A DNA stretch of 64,000 nt, taken from Yamagishiella unicocca (taxonomy: Eukaryota; Chlorophyta; Chlorophyceae; Chlamydomonadales; Volvocaceae). The stretch's first letter is position 1. Each line of letters opens with the position of its first letter. A program made the position numbers and the translations under genes. The stretch lies in assembly GCA_003116995.1 (NCBI GenBank), contig BDSL01000011.1, forward strand, positions 744,001 through 808,000, in the 5' to 3' direction. The notes beneath the pieces are model-generated. The model saw only the letters and a program-made list of their open reading frames with translations, did not search any database and had not been told where the DNA came from. This document shows positions 20,901 through 31,800 of this stretch, piece by piece.

Positions 20901-23900
20901 AGCTCCACCCAGACCTTCGGCAGCAGCTGCTCCAGAGCCACCTCGTCCAGGTAGTTCTGCAGCCAGCTGGACACCACAGGGCCCGCCTGGCCCGAAAAGG
21001 AGGCTCCGGAACCAGGACCCGGCCCCGCCCCGGCTGGCGCCAGGTCGGGCGGCAACCGGAGCAGCTCCTCAGCGCGTGTCACGAGGCGCAGTGTGGGCAG
21101 GTACACCTCCCGCAGGAGGTACAGGCTGCCAGCTCCTTCCCCTGCGGCGGCGAGTGCCGGCAGTAGCAGGTAGGAGAAAGCGAGTTGGTGCGGGAGCGCG
21201 GCACGTTGGGACGGGAGCTGTGCCGTGGTCGTGGTTCATCGAGCGGGTAAGCGTGGTCGCGGTTCATCGAGCAAGGTGGTACTGAGAGTCGCCGGATTAG
21301 GTTTCGTATCATGGTACGCTACTGGCGGCGGTCCTTGTCGCGCGTGCTGTTGGCATGAAGCACTGGCTCGAACCCGGCCCTCGCGCGCGTCCTTTCGTCG
21401 CCTGGGAATCTTCTGCCGCCCCACGACGATGACTCCCTCCGCAGCGCTCGCCTCACCGAGGACCCGCTGCACCAGCAGCGAGTAGCCGCCCGAGTCCTTG
21501 GCGGACCCCCGCAGTGCGCCGCCGGGGCCCAGCTGCGGACAGTGCAAGGGGGGCAGCACACGGCGGTCTGGGGCCCAGTGTAACAGTTATCTGGTCTGGG
21601 GCCCAGTGTGACAGTTATCTGGTCTGGGGCCCAGTGTGACAGTCATCTGGTCTGGGGCCCAGTGTGACAGTTATCTGGTCTGGGGCCCAGTGTGACAGTT
21701 ATCTGGTCTGGGGCCCAGTGTGACAGTTATCTGGTCTGGGGCCCAGTGTGACAGTTATCTGGTCTGGGGCCCACTGTAACAGTTATCTGGTCTGGGGCCC
21801 ACTGTAACAGTTACTGCAACCCGGCGACTCCTCGGATGCAAGGCGGTATGCAAGGAGGATCCCCATCCGGCACGTGCACAAAACACGGCACGGTGGGAGC
21901 GACACGGTTAGACAAAGACCCAGACCACGCCGGGGAGGCGGCGGTGGAGGCGGAGGCTACGGCGGCGCGTGTCGTACCGTGCCGTACCTGAAGTTTATCC
22001 CCCGCCAACCCAGGCACCGTTACGTCGAAGCTGAAGGTGATCCTGCTGCCGCCGGCAGCCTCGTTGCGCCGCCGTGGTGCCGGCCCGGCGACCTGGCCGG
22101 CGCCGCGGCCCCCCCCCGGCCCCGCGGGCCTCCCGCCCGGTCCCTGCCCTTGTTGCTGCTGCTGCTGCTGCGACCTGGCGCCTGCGGGAGCGGTGCGGCC
22201 ACACCGGGGAAGAGTGGAGGGAAGGGAGTGCAGGCCGCGTCTGAGTAAGCACCGACCGCCGCCCTCAGGAGGGAAAAGCGTCAGCACCGGGCGCCTAGGC
22301 GCTGCAGTGTGGCCTGCAAGCCTTGGTGGCCCGCCCATCCCACTGTGTGGGTGTGGATGCACGGCTCGAGGGTGCACGCCGCGAGCACTGGCTGGTCGGC
22401 AGCATCACGCAATCCAGCGTTTCCGCTTCCCGTCCATGGCATTACGTAACCCAGCTTTCCGCTTCCGTCCATGCCCTTGCCGACGCTTTACCCAGACTCC
22501 ACGCCCAAGGCTGTGTTCTTGTCTCGCCTCTCCGACGACACCCAACGACCCCCAACGGCCTCTCAACAACCACCCAACCACACCCCCACATCGCCTAGGC
22601 ATCCGTCCACTCCACCCACCAGACGCCGCGGCTCCGCCGCCGCCGCTGGCGCCCCCGCCGCCGCCTCCCAGTGCGCTCTCCGCAAAGTCCGCCGTCTTCT
22701 CCGCCAGCGCCGCTAGGTGCTCCAGGAAGTGCACCGGGTTCAGGTCCGACAGCAGCGACCGCACCCCGCCCACCGCGCCGTACTCAGCTCCGCCGCCGCC
22801 GCCACCGCCGCCGCCGCCGTCCGGGCTCTGCGCGGGCCCCCCCCGGCCCGGCCGCCGTGTGGGGCGCCGTTTGGCTCCTCCGGCCTGAAGCAGGTCCGAC
22901 AGCAGCTGCTGCAGCTCATCCTGGAACGTATGGAGGGCCGGGGAGGGCGTGTGTTGACGCGAAGGGGGACCAACCAAGGGCTGCGTGTGCCGTACAGCGT
23001 GCGGGGCGTGATGAGGAAGGTGACCCGTCCTCCTGTGTCGACCCCGGTCCCTGCCCCGGTCCCTGCCCCGGTCCCTGCCCCGGTCCCTGCCCCGGTCCCT
23101 GCCCCGATCCCTGCCCCGGTCCCTGCCCCGGTCCCTGCCCCGGTCCCTGCCCCGGTCCCTGCCCCGGTCCCTGCCCCGATCCCTGCCCCGGTCCCTGCCC
23201 CGTTCCCTGCCCCGTATAGCGTCCGAAGGCCGTCTGCCTCTGCGCTTGCCTCAGGCCCCCTCCCCCAGCTGCCCCCTCCCCCAGCTGCCCCCTCCCCCAG
23301 CTGCCCCCTCCCCCAGCTGCCCCCTCCCCCACCTGCCCCCTCCCCCAGCTGCCCCCTCCCCCAGCTGCACCCTCCACCCACCTGCATCGAATCCCACATC
23401 TTCTGGTACTCCTCGCGGAGGTAAGCCGTGCGCTCGCGAGCAGTCAGGCCGCCGCCGCTGCCCACCCGGCCCCCTAACCCAGTGGTGCCCTTGGGTGGCC
23501 GCCGGGGGGAGCCCTCCTCCCTGGACCCCGCCCCCGTCTGGGCCCCCGCTGCCCCCGCCCGCCGCATGTTGACTAACACGTCCAGTGCGGAGCTCTGAGT
23601 GGTCGCGGGTGCGTTGGCCAGCTCCACCAGCACGTGCTGCATCCGCCCGAGGGTCTGGACGCGGGGCAGGGGGGGCATGAAATAAGTCCGCGGGGCAGCG
23701 GGGGCGGCGGGCAGCGGAAGGCGCGCACGCAAACACACACACACACACACACACACGCGCGCATGTGCGGCCAGCGGGTAAGAATACGCCCGAGTACGGT
23801 GTGTAAACCGGGTTTGGACCATCGGCGGGACTCGCCGGCGATCGGTGGTGGTGATGATGGCGGCGGTGGTGGTGCCTCCAGTGCCTAGCATCAACCCCCC

Positions 23901-26900
23901 CCCCCCCCACACACACACACACACACTGCCCAGCAGCCCCGCTTACCTGCAGGCAGCCACCTGCCACGTGCGTCACCAGGCGCTGAGTCAGCACCCGCAG
24001 CGCCGGGCTGAGAGGCGCCCCCGACCGTCCGCCGGACCCGCCGGCCGCCGCGCCGCTGCCGTACTCGCCACCGCCCAGTGTCCCCAGCCCGCGGCCGCCG
24101 TCCCCCAGCCCCGCTGAGGCCTGCAGGAAGGAGTCCAGGTTCCTGCGGATGAGCGAGCGCATCTGCGAGCGGGCGGCGTGAGCGTGGAGGGCGTGGGTGC
24201 TGATGCCGTTGTAATAAGGCATGGGTGATGAGGGGGCATCAGGGTGTCGGTAGGCATGGGTGAGGGGACAACAGGGTGTCGGTGGTGTGGGAGGGACGAG
24301 GAGGGACGAGGTTACTGTCGATGGTGGGCGACTCAGGGCTTGAACCTGGGACGCTCCGCTGCGGGTCGGCCCATCCAACGCCCGCCTGACCCTGCCCAGG
24401 CCCCGGGGCCCCTGCTCCTCACCTCAGCGCGCGCCTGCTGCGCCACATGCTGCTTGGCTTCCATCACACCATCTACCTGCGGCCACGTCAGCACAGGTGC
24501 CACGCCAGCACAGGGTGCCACGTCAGCGCAGATATAACGTCAGCCACAGTTGCCACGTCAGCCACAGGCGCCACGTCAGCGCAGATGTGACGTCAGCCAC
24601 AGGTGCCACGTCAGCTGCCACGTCAGCCAGAGGTGCCACATCAGCGCGCGGGTGCCAGGAGAGGCACACACCACGGCCACGTACCGGGTAACGGTGCGGT
24701 GCGGCGCAACCCAACCCACAGACATGACAACTGCGGCGCCCCTTCGCGCGCCTGTGCACACCCGGCCCCCCCCCTGGTTCCTCCCCCTCTGGCCCCACAA
24801 CCAGCATGCGGCCTGCCCAAGCCCCCCGTCTCCTTCCCCGCCCTGCTCCAGCCCGAAACCCTCCCTTCCCCGCCTTCCTCTTTTCCGCCCCCCCCCCGCC
24901 CGCCCTTCTACCTCCCTCCCCTCCTCCCCCAAGCCGGGGCCCCACCCACCTGTGCCAAACACGCGACAAGGTCCCTAGTCGACACGTAGCACATGGCCCC
25001 CTCGATATCCACGGCGATGTCCCCGCCCCCGCCGCCAGGCCCCCCGCCGCCGCCTCGGCCCCCGCCGCCGCGGGCCCATGCACCCGACAGGAAGCCGCCG
25101 GGGGCAGCTGCCGGCGCAGCCGCCTCCGCGGCGGCCCTGCCCCCGGGCCCCGGCCCCGGGTTTGCGGCCACTCCGCCTGAGCCCGTCAGCGACAGCGCGC
25201 CCCTCAACTCCGTGGAAGCGGTCCGAGTGGAGCGCAGGGTGTCCTGGGGGGGGGGGCGGGGGAAGGGGGAGGGGCCGAGAAACCCTGACCTCCCGCTGCC
25301 TGACCGCCTCCTGCCCGCATTCCTGCTGCCCGCATTCCTGCTGCCTGACCTTCCGCTGCCCGCACTCCCGCTGCCCGCACTCCCGCTGCCCGCACTCCCG
25401 CTGCCCGCACTCCCGCTGCCCGCACTCCCGCTGCCCGCACCCCGCCTACCCATACCCGCGCACAGTGCCCTCCGCTGCTCACCGTGACGAGCTTGTACGC
25501 CGGCTCCGGCCCCTTACGCCGCCAGCCCGGCTGCTGACGTGGCGGCGGCCCTGCCGTCATGCTGCCCACTCGAAGACCCCCGACGCCGCGGCCTTGCGAC
25601 CCGCGGTCCGCGTCGCTGTTACCGCCCCGTGCTGCGCCGGGCCCCCTGGGACCTGACTGGCCGCCGCCGCCGCCGCCACCGCCCAACTGGCTGCCGCCGG
25701 GCGCCTGATCCGCAGGTCCCCCCGCCGAGGTCGACGCGCGCGATCCGCTGTAGATCCGCGCCGTGAGCTCGTCCATCATCTGATCCTGGATCCAACCCGC
25801 GAGCGAGACCATATCCGTACGCAGCTTCCGCAGCGCGCCCACGCGGCGCAGCTCCTCGTGCGCCAGCAGGGTGGCGCCCTCCAGCAGACAAGACACGGCG
25901 CGGGGCCAGTCCTGACCGGCGGGTTGCAAGGAAAAACCGTGTAGGAAAGAAAAACCGTTTAGAGGTTTCGAGGTGCATGCTGGAGACGTTTCGAGGTGCA
26001 TGCGCCCAGTGACCATGGGGATGCGCCCAACTGACCATGGGGATGCGCCCAACTGACCATGGGGATGCACACGGCCCGGAGCTCACCCGCGCTGACAGCG
26101 CTGCGTCCACACGCGCCGGCACCTCCACCACGGTGCTGACGTCAGCAAGCAGCCGCAGCGACGACTCCAGAGCCAAGGTCTTGCGCCACTGCGGACCCGG
26201 CGTGTGTGGGGGGCGTGGAGAGGGAGCGAGGTCCCGGAGGGATCACGACAGCGTGCGTGCGTGGGTCGTTCTTGTCCCGTGTGAGGGCGAGCTCGGCGGT
26301 GCGAGCAGCGAGGAGGCAAGCGGGCAACCCACCATCGCACGAGGATCATTGTCTGCTTTGGGGGCGACAGGGACCTTCAGGTTTCGGAGCGCCATGGCGC
26401 GCAATGGCCGTGGGCGGGCCGAGACGTGCCGGGACGTGGTTGGCTTTACGTCATCAGACCGGGCCTGACGTTGGCCAAGGGCAGCTAGCCTGCCCTAACG
26501 TACAGACCGCCGAAGCACTCCCCTATGTATACACGTGTTACATCATCTGACCGCGCGTGTGTGTGTATGTGTGTGTGCACACGCCACCCGCCCCCTTCCC
26601 TCTTCCTCCTATGCCGCTTCCAGGGGTTTCCTCGGCCCCCTCCCCCAGGACGGTGGCGGCCTCCTGACCTGGGTGTTCATGTACTTGGACTGGGCGCCGA
26701 GCTGCTTGGCGCCGTCCGCCAGGGCCCGCTTCAGGGACTCCACCTGCGGCGCAGGGCAGCGCAGTGGCAGCGCAACGGCTTCGGTGCAATGCAGCTGGCG
26801 CCCTTGAGCGCACAATTGGCGGTGTTACCGCTGTGACCGCACACTTACGACGACCGCTGTGACCGCTGTCCCGCCTTCAGATCGGAACCGTAACCACGTG

Positions 26901-27573
26901 AGCAAGCCTGCCCGCCCCCGACTCTACCACACCCCGCCCCCGGCCCGCCACTGCTGCTCATCGCTTGCCTGTTCCTTGGAATCGTGGAAGAGGTGCAGGA
27001 TCTGTGAGTAGTTCTGAATGGAGCGGGCGAACCCCGAGTGGTAGCCCTCCACAACGGCATCTAGCTGGTAGCCCAGCCGCTCAGAAGAATCGCGAAGCTG
27101 GGGGTGTTGTGACCGGGGAGCCCAACAGACGACAGGAGCAAGGCGCGGACATCAGGCATGAGTGAGGTATGGGTTGTGCTGCCCTGTGTCGGTTGTGCTG
27201 CTCTGGGAAGATATGTATGTGGGATGGATGGACAAGACTACTTGGGGATGCTGGGAAACCCCGATACGCGTGCAATGACCCATGGGACAACGTGGCAACG
27301 AAATTATTGCAGTCCCTGACAATTGCAGCCCCCGCGTCCTCCCATTTGAGCGTCATCCCTTCCGTTTGACACATCGTATCGCCCTAACCGCACCTCCTGC
27401 GTGAGACCCTGCGGGTCCGGCGAGCTGAACACTTCCACCACGTGCTTCAGCGGGTGGAAGAGGATCTCCCGATACTCGCTTGGCACAGATTTGATCTCCT
27501 CGTCAACAGCTTCCCAGTCCACCACCGCCTGCTGCCGGGCGGTAGCTTCCATCTGTTCCCGCGCTCCCGCCAT
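14955..27573 (-). CDS. SEC8: Exocyst complex subunit SEC8 / EXOC4 (1528 aa)
   Basis: Twenty-one exons, minus: 27573-27394, 27097-26969, 26743-26669, 26188-26087, 25911-25483, 25243-24950, 24476-24423, 24162-23947, 23654-23382, 22920-22620, 22181-21988, 21532-21457, 21141-20892, 20670-20352, 19507-19307, 18801-18627, 18052-17812, 17365-17242, 16805-16661, 16065-15641, 15338-14955 (4587 nt, all phases fit). The N-terminus (DEEIKSVPSEYREILFHPLK, then IQNYSQILHLF) is the Sec8 signature. SLEYVAET, YKALSGHCSRLLRLEALLL, KRAYVFGPLAGAAARGVMWL and INSLGVERMIRAL match the plant/animal C-terminal half. Sec8 is a helical-rod subunit of the octamer that tethers secretory vesicles to the plasma membrane. 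The protein is about 450 aa longer than plant Sec8 because of Gly/Ala/Gln inserts and a C-terminal extension. Intron 2 has a GC donor (26968). A good donor overlapping the stop leaves open a further 3' exon. Confidence 0.93.
16255..16580. repeat. Intronic CCCCAACCCCATAGCTGCCCCAG-type minisatellite
   Basis: Imperfect units of about 21-29 bp alternate CATAGCTGCC, CATATCTGCC and CCTAGCTGCC variants in the SEC8 intron 16066-16660. Confidence 0.9.
16975..17118. repeat. 31-bp intronic repeat, about 4.5 copies
   Basis: Units TGACGCATGAGGGGTTGAAA plus CCGAACATATC repeat with almost no divergence in the SEC8 intron 16806-17241, suggesting recent expansion. Confidence 0.92.
17394..17728. repeat. Two adjacent minisatellites (15-bp GTAAGAAGCAGCAGC; 14-bp GGGGGCAGCAGGTA)
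   Basis: The first array runs to about 17590 and includes AT-rich variants (GTAAGAAATAGCAGC). The second runs 17615-17728. Both lie in the SEC8 intron 17366-17811. On the minus strand the second array gives a repeated pyrimidine/CCTAC tract. Confidence 0.9.
18201..18380. repeat. 15-bp intronic repeat (TGTGCTATTTGAGAC), about 12 copies
   Basis: Nearly perfect 15-mers with rare T/C or A/T changes lie in the SEC8 intron 18053-18626. The 15-bp period keeps several frames open, giving false ORFs on both strands. Confidence 0.95.
18554..18674 (-). repeat. 60-bp duplication spanning a SEC8 exon end and its 5' splice site
   Basis: Two copies about 60 bp apart each hold the codons for MRERPVGHEQLVLGQ followed by a GTAAG/GTAAA donor (GT at 18626-18625 and 18566-18565). 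Using the distal donor would add exactly 20 residues in frame. Confidence 0.92.
19081..19140 (+). mobile_element. Intronic element, B-type copy
   Basis: ATGCGCCAGCTATCCTATCC and GCGTAACCGGTTTTTTTATGCCACC match 20277-20332. It is antisense in a SEC8 intron. Confidence 0.7.
19560..19682 (-). mobile_element. Intronic element, near-complete copy
   Basis: This is the reverse complement of the 8942-9052 element with about 80% visible identity, including GAGATGCATGC, GAGAACTGG and GAAAGCCGAAGGTCGTAATA. It is sense in SEC8, about 55 nt upstream of the acceptor at 19508. Confidence 0.85.
20155..20332 (+). mobile_element. Intronic element pair (A- and B-type cores)
   Basis: CCACCCGTGGGTTTTCCTCC (A end) is followed by GACCATGCGCCAACTATCCT and GTCGCGTAAACGGTTTCATG (B core). 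It is antisense in SEC8 and ends 20 nt from the donor at 20351. Confidence 0.7.
21563..21815. repeat. 28-bp intronic repeat, about 9 copies
   Basis: Units GGTCTGGGGCCCAGTGTGAC plus AGTTATCT fill the SEC8 intron 21533-21987. The last copies change to CCCACTGTAACAGTTA. Related sequence occurs at 46373-46400 and 63737-63765. Confidence 0.93.
23036..23372. repeat. Two C-rich minisatellites (12-bp CCTGCCCCGGTC; 14-bp CCCCCTCCCCCAGCTG)
   Basis: The 12-bp array runs 23036-23215 and the CCCAGCTG array 23262-23372, in the SEC8 intron 22921-23381. Both periods create long false frames on either strand (Gly-Ala-Thr, Pro-Ala-Pro). Confidence 0.93.
23725..23930. repeat. (AC)n microsatellites and a C11 run
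   Basis: (CA)n occurs at 23731-23756 and C11(AC)n at 23898-23929, both in the SEC8 intron 23655-23946. Confidence 0.9.
24482..24660. repeat. Irregular GCCACGTCAGC repeat
   Basis: About ten imperfect units (GGTGCCACGTCAGC with or without CACA) lie in the SEC8 intron 24477-24949. Many contain CACGTCA/TGACGTGG, a bZIP-like core that may be coincidental. Confidence 0.85.
25305..25446. repeat. 15-bp repeat (CTGCCCGCACTCCCG)
   Basis: About eight units lie in the SEC8 intron 25244-25482, between exon 6 and exon 5. Confidence 0.9.
25917..25990 (-). mobile_element. Intronic element, A-type copy
   Basis: GGGTTGCAAGGAAAAACCGT, AAACCGTTTAGAGG and GGTGCATGCTGGAGA. It is sense in SEC8 and its end lies about 9 nt from the acceptor at 25912. 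Confidence 0.75.
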
Positions 27574-28884
27574 TCCAGCGCGCGACTTGGGCTATTCCAA
27601 ACCATCGGCAGGCCTATGAGGCATATCTGCACGAACGGATTGTGCTTGTTCGTGGAATGCTAGGTGCCGCCGCTTGGTCGTCGCACGAAGGTTGGGGATC
27701 TAGGAAGTGACATGAAATGAACGTAAACATGTAGGTAATATTATTTTGGTATGCGTCAATTTGCCTAGCTTGGTTACGTGCTGAGTATGACAGCTCGCTC
27801 ATGGACAAGCCGATCGCGCACGGTGATGAGAAGGGAAACGTAACAATCTAAAATTTTCCGAACATTTACTTAGAATACAATAGCAGCATACTTCTCCGCG
27901 AAGTTACCGATCGCTACTCGTTAACAACGAGTCCCTTTGACTTCGTACACGCTTTATTTACGGAGACACAAGACAGCCACATTGTGGCTGACTGTCTTCG
28001 GATAGATGCATAATTTGTAGCATAAACACAGTCGTTGTAAGAGCGAAACTTGGTGTTGGGCAAGGAGGGACGACATAGGGCACTGAACCACTGATTCTAC
28101 AGCAGCGCATATACAGACCGTCGCACAACAACCGATTGGCCACCATTATTCGCATAGAGCATCGTGTCGTGTGTTCGGTCGCGGTTCTATTGGTTCTGCA
28201 AGTATCCGCGCAGACCTGGTGCGCGGCACAGGATGACGACAGGCACTTGCGTGCGTTGCATGTGCTGTGTCAGGTCAAGCGTGACACGTTGGCGATAGCA
28301 GTTCCCGTGCTGGCCAACGTGCTGGTCTTCTGGTACGGCGCTGCCACGGGGCAGCATACAGGAGTCACACCGATGGAAAAGCTCCTGCAAAGCACTTGGA
28401 CTATTTGTCCTTGCTTGGATCAGCAACCAGTTGACGAGCCTCGTGGCGCGCAATGTGGCACACTTCATGTCGAGCCACTCCCATACTAGGCGCCGCAAGG
28501 CGGATCTGGACGGGTCGAGGCAAGAGTGGACAACCTGGCAACGTGCCTGGCGTGCCTCACGCACCTCCCTTTGACACCTCAAATCCACACAGCACGTCCA
28601 TCTCGCTGCGCTCCCATAGCAAGTCCCCAGCGTCGACTATTAAGAAACACGCAAGGCCGACTGTGTGGGGCCTTCCAACAAGTGAGCACTTCTTGCATGG
28701 CGCCTAATCAGCGCTAAGCCCAGCCCAACTGTCCCGCCACTGCCAGTGCACCACCCGTTAGCCAAAAGAAGCGGGATCCAGCAGAACCAGGCATTTAAAA
28801 GGCGCCAGGTCGAGTAGATGCACACTGCCTGCTGTGCTGGCCGATAATTGTTGTAATTGTGATAGTGTACCAAAGGACGCAGCC
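27574..28884. other. Divergent intergenic region (SEC8 / J-CS gene)
   Basis: The 1.3 kb carry both promoters. The part 27700-27960 is AT-rich. A 133-codon minus-strand ORF at 28588-28187 has a varied composition (EWLDMKCATLRATRLVNWLL) unlike the repeat-driven ORFs, but I recognise no family and see no exon partners. It could be a decayed element or a small gene. Confidence 0.55.
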
Positions 28885-31800
28885 ATGGGCCCAGCAGAGC
28901 AGCAGGGCTCAGCCGTGTGGGCGACCACCGCCAGCCACTACCAGGTGCTAGGGTTGCCCTTCGGCGCCAGCCACGCGGAGATCCGGCGGGTGAGCGAAAT
29001 GAAACCGGTCCGGGCGCACGGCGACATGCTGCCGCTAACTGCCTGCCGCGGCAAGTAATGTCTGCAAATAAAATAAAAATACACGGCCGCCAGCTGCGGG
29101 TCCATCATCAAAGCGATCCAAATCACACACACGCCCTACCTCCTGCGGTTGTAACGCGAGGACTGCGCTCCTCACGCGCCAAATGGCACACCATGTCGGG
29201 AATGCGTGCCAACGCCTGCAGGCCTACCGCGATGCCGCCAGGCGCTGTCACCCCGACAAGGGCGGCGCCAGCGCGGCCTTCGCGCGCGTGCAGGCCGCCT
29301 GGGAGGTGCTGGGCCAGCCGCGCAGCCGCGCCGCATACGACGCCTGCGCGCACGACTACCTGCACCACTACGTCCACACGGACAGGCAGCGGGTGCGTGC
29401 TGCCAATGCATGATGAGGGCGGCGCGGTGCGGGCTGCAGGGGTGTGCAGGGGAGGCGGTGCAGGCCGCGATCTTCGATTGGGGTGTCATGCCCAACACCA
29501 GTCCTCGCCTGTCGCGGACACCAGGGCGAAACTTGATTCGCTCCGTATCGGTGGTCGGATAGATTTTCGTGCACCACGAGGGTAGTACCAGCAAAAGAAG
29601 AACACTGACGAGCTCAACAAATGTGTATGATTTACCGCTGAACCTACCTGCCGTGTTTAAGCTGCTGCTAAGTCGACCCGTCGACCCGCGGTGTGCCTGG
29701 ATTCACTCCTAAGCCGACCTGCTGCCGTGTATGTGCGTACGTGCCGTCTACCTCGCCGCCCAGTCATGCGGCGGAGAGGGCGCGCTACTTGCGGAGCTCC
29801 AGCTGCGCTGCTCCGGCTGCGTGGTGCCCAGCTGCCAGCTGGTGGTCACGTGCGAGCTATGCGGCCGGCCAGCGACACGCGACTGCTCGGTCTGCGGCAT
29901 GCCGTTCTGCAGCTTCTGCGCGCGGCGGCAGCACTGGAGGGTGAGCCCGCCCGCAGGCGCGGCGGAACGATGCGTGCGTGCGTGGGTGGGTTCGAGGAAG
30001 ACCCGAAGACCCGTGCGTGGGTGGGTGGGTTGTAAGGAGAAAAACCGATGTACGAAATGTGGCGTCACGAGCTACAGAACCCGCGGCGGAACGATGCGTG
30101 CGTGCGTGTGTGTGTGGGTGGGTGGGTTGCAAGGAGGAAACCCGTACCGTGTACGAAAGAAGCGTTGCGAGATGCATGCTGGAGAACTTGGTCGAGAACA
30201 CGGAAGCGTGGGTGGGTGAATGGGTGGGTAGCCAAGGTGACGATGTGACGACGTGGCACGGTGAGAAATGTCCGCACGGGCTCTGTAGCTCGTGACGTCG
30301 CCTCTCCCAACGTAAGGCTGCCACTGCCGACAGACCCACCACCGGTTCCTGACGACGCCGCGCCCACCGCCACCACACTCTGCGTGCGCTGCGGTCATCA
30401 GGGCAGCCACCCTCTCCACTGGCCGCTGGTGGTGGCGGCCGGAGCCATGACGGAGCGCCTGGGCCGCCGGGAGATGGAGGCCAAGCGACTGGAGGACGAT
30501 CGCATGTGCGGGGTGTGGCGGGTTTGTAAGGAAGGCCCGTGTACTACAAGGAGGAAGCGGGGAGTGGCAGGCGGGCGGGCGGCCGTGGGGGCGGGCGGGC
30601 TGGGCGGGCAGGGCTAAGATCCTACCCGTATCTGCGGGTCCAACGCTTGCTAGGATAATGCGCGTGCGTCCCCTGCCGACGTGTACTGTGGGGCACTGGA
30701 CTCCAGGCGATGCTATGCTGTGCTGTACCCCATGCATTCCTCGGCCCGTGCCGGCTGGGCGACTGATGCTGCTGCGCGTTGCGCTTGCTGCCCTCCAGGC
30801 TGGTCGCATTGGACCCGCACCACCGCACTGAGGCGCAGCTGCGGGAGCTGCGCGCCTTTAACGAGGCGGTGGCGCTGGCGGCCGCACGACCCGACCACAA
30901 GGTGGGCACGTGCGCGGGCTATCGTTACCGGAGGGAGGGGGTAGATGCGCGCATGCGCACTCGTGTCCTCGACAGCCCAAGGCCAAGAAACCCTTCTTCG
31001 TTCACGGGTCTTCCTCGCAACCCGCCATTGGTTGCGTGTGCTGTTCTCCAGGTGCAATATGACCCGGCTCTTGCCCGGCTGTACATGTGGACGCAGACGG
31101 AACACCACGTGATGCTCGCCTGCTACCTGCCGAACGGTAAGCCTTCTCGTGCCTTGGCACGCCTAACCAGTAACATGTGCCGTACAGTACGGATTTGCAG
31201 CCGTCTGGTTCGCACAAATGATGTGACGGCAAGAGGTAATAGATGCGCGCTGTGACGGCCCTCTCCCCTGGTGTTCCCACATGTGGATTATTAAGTCCAC
31301 ATGGCCCATCGAGACAGCGACGTGGCCACGTCCGCCATGATAAACTATCTGTGACCACATAGCGTTTGGGGCTGTGTTAAGATTGCGGCGCCGAGGGTTT
31401 TGGTGACCGATAATGGTGTATTTCCGGGATGGGTGTGGACAAGGAATGTCCCGAAAGGGTCTGCAAAAGCATACGGTAAGTGTGACCACGTCGCCAGCTC
31501 AATGCGGCATGTTACTGGAGATACGCTTCGGACCCTGTCGCAAGCAACCCGGTTTGCTCGCACCTGGACGTAAGCCCTCAACACGTCATCATCGCGTGTT
31601 GCCCTGCCGCGGCCAGGCCGCTCCGACCGTGAGGTGCACGTGGAGGTCGAGGGCGGTGCCCTGCGGCTGGGGGTCCTCGGTGCCGCGCCCGTGGTGCAGC
31701 GGGCGCTAGGCGGGCCGCTGGACCCAACAGCGCCGCTGGAGGTGCACAGGTCAGTCATGCGGGCCCGCACTTGCTCTATATCATCTATGACTGACATTCA

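Noticed and set aside
22740..23924. 394-codon minus-strand ORF through the SEC8 introns
   Set aside because: It stays open because of the 12- and 14-bp repeat arrays. Only 23654-23382 within it is a real SEC8 exon.
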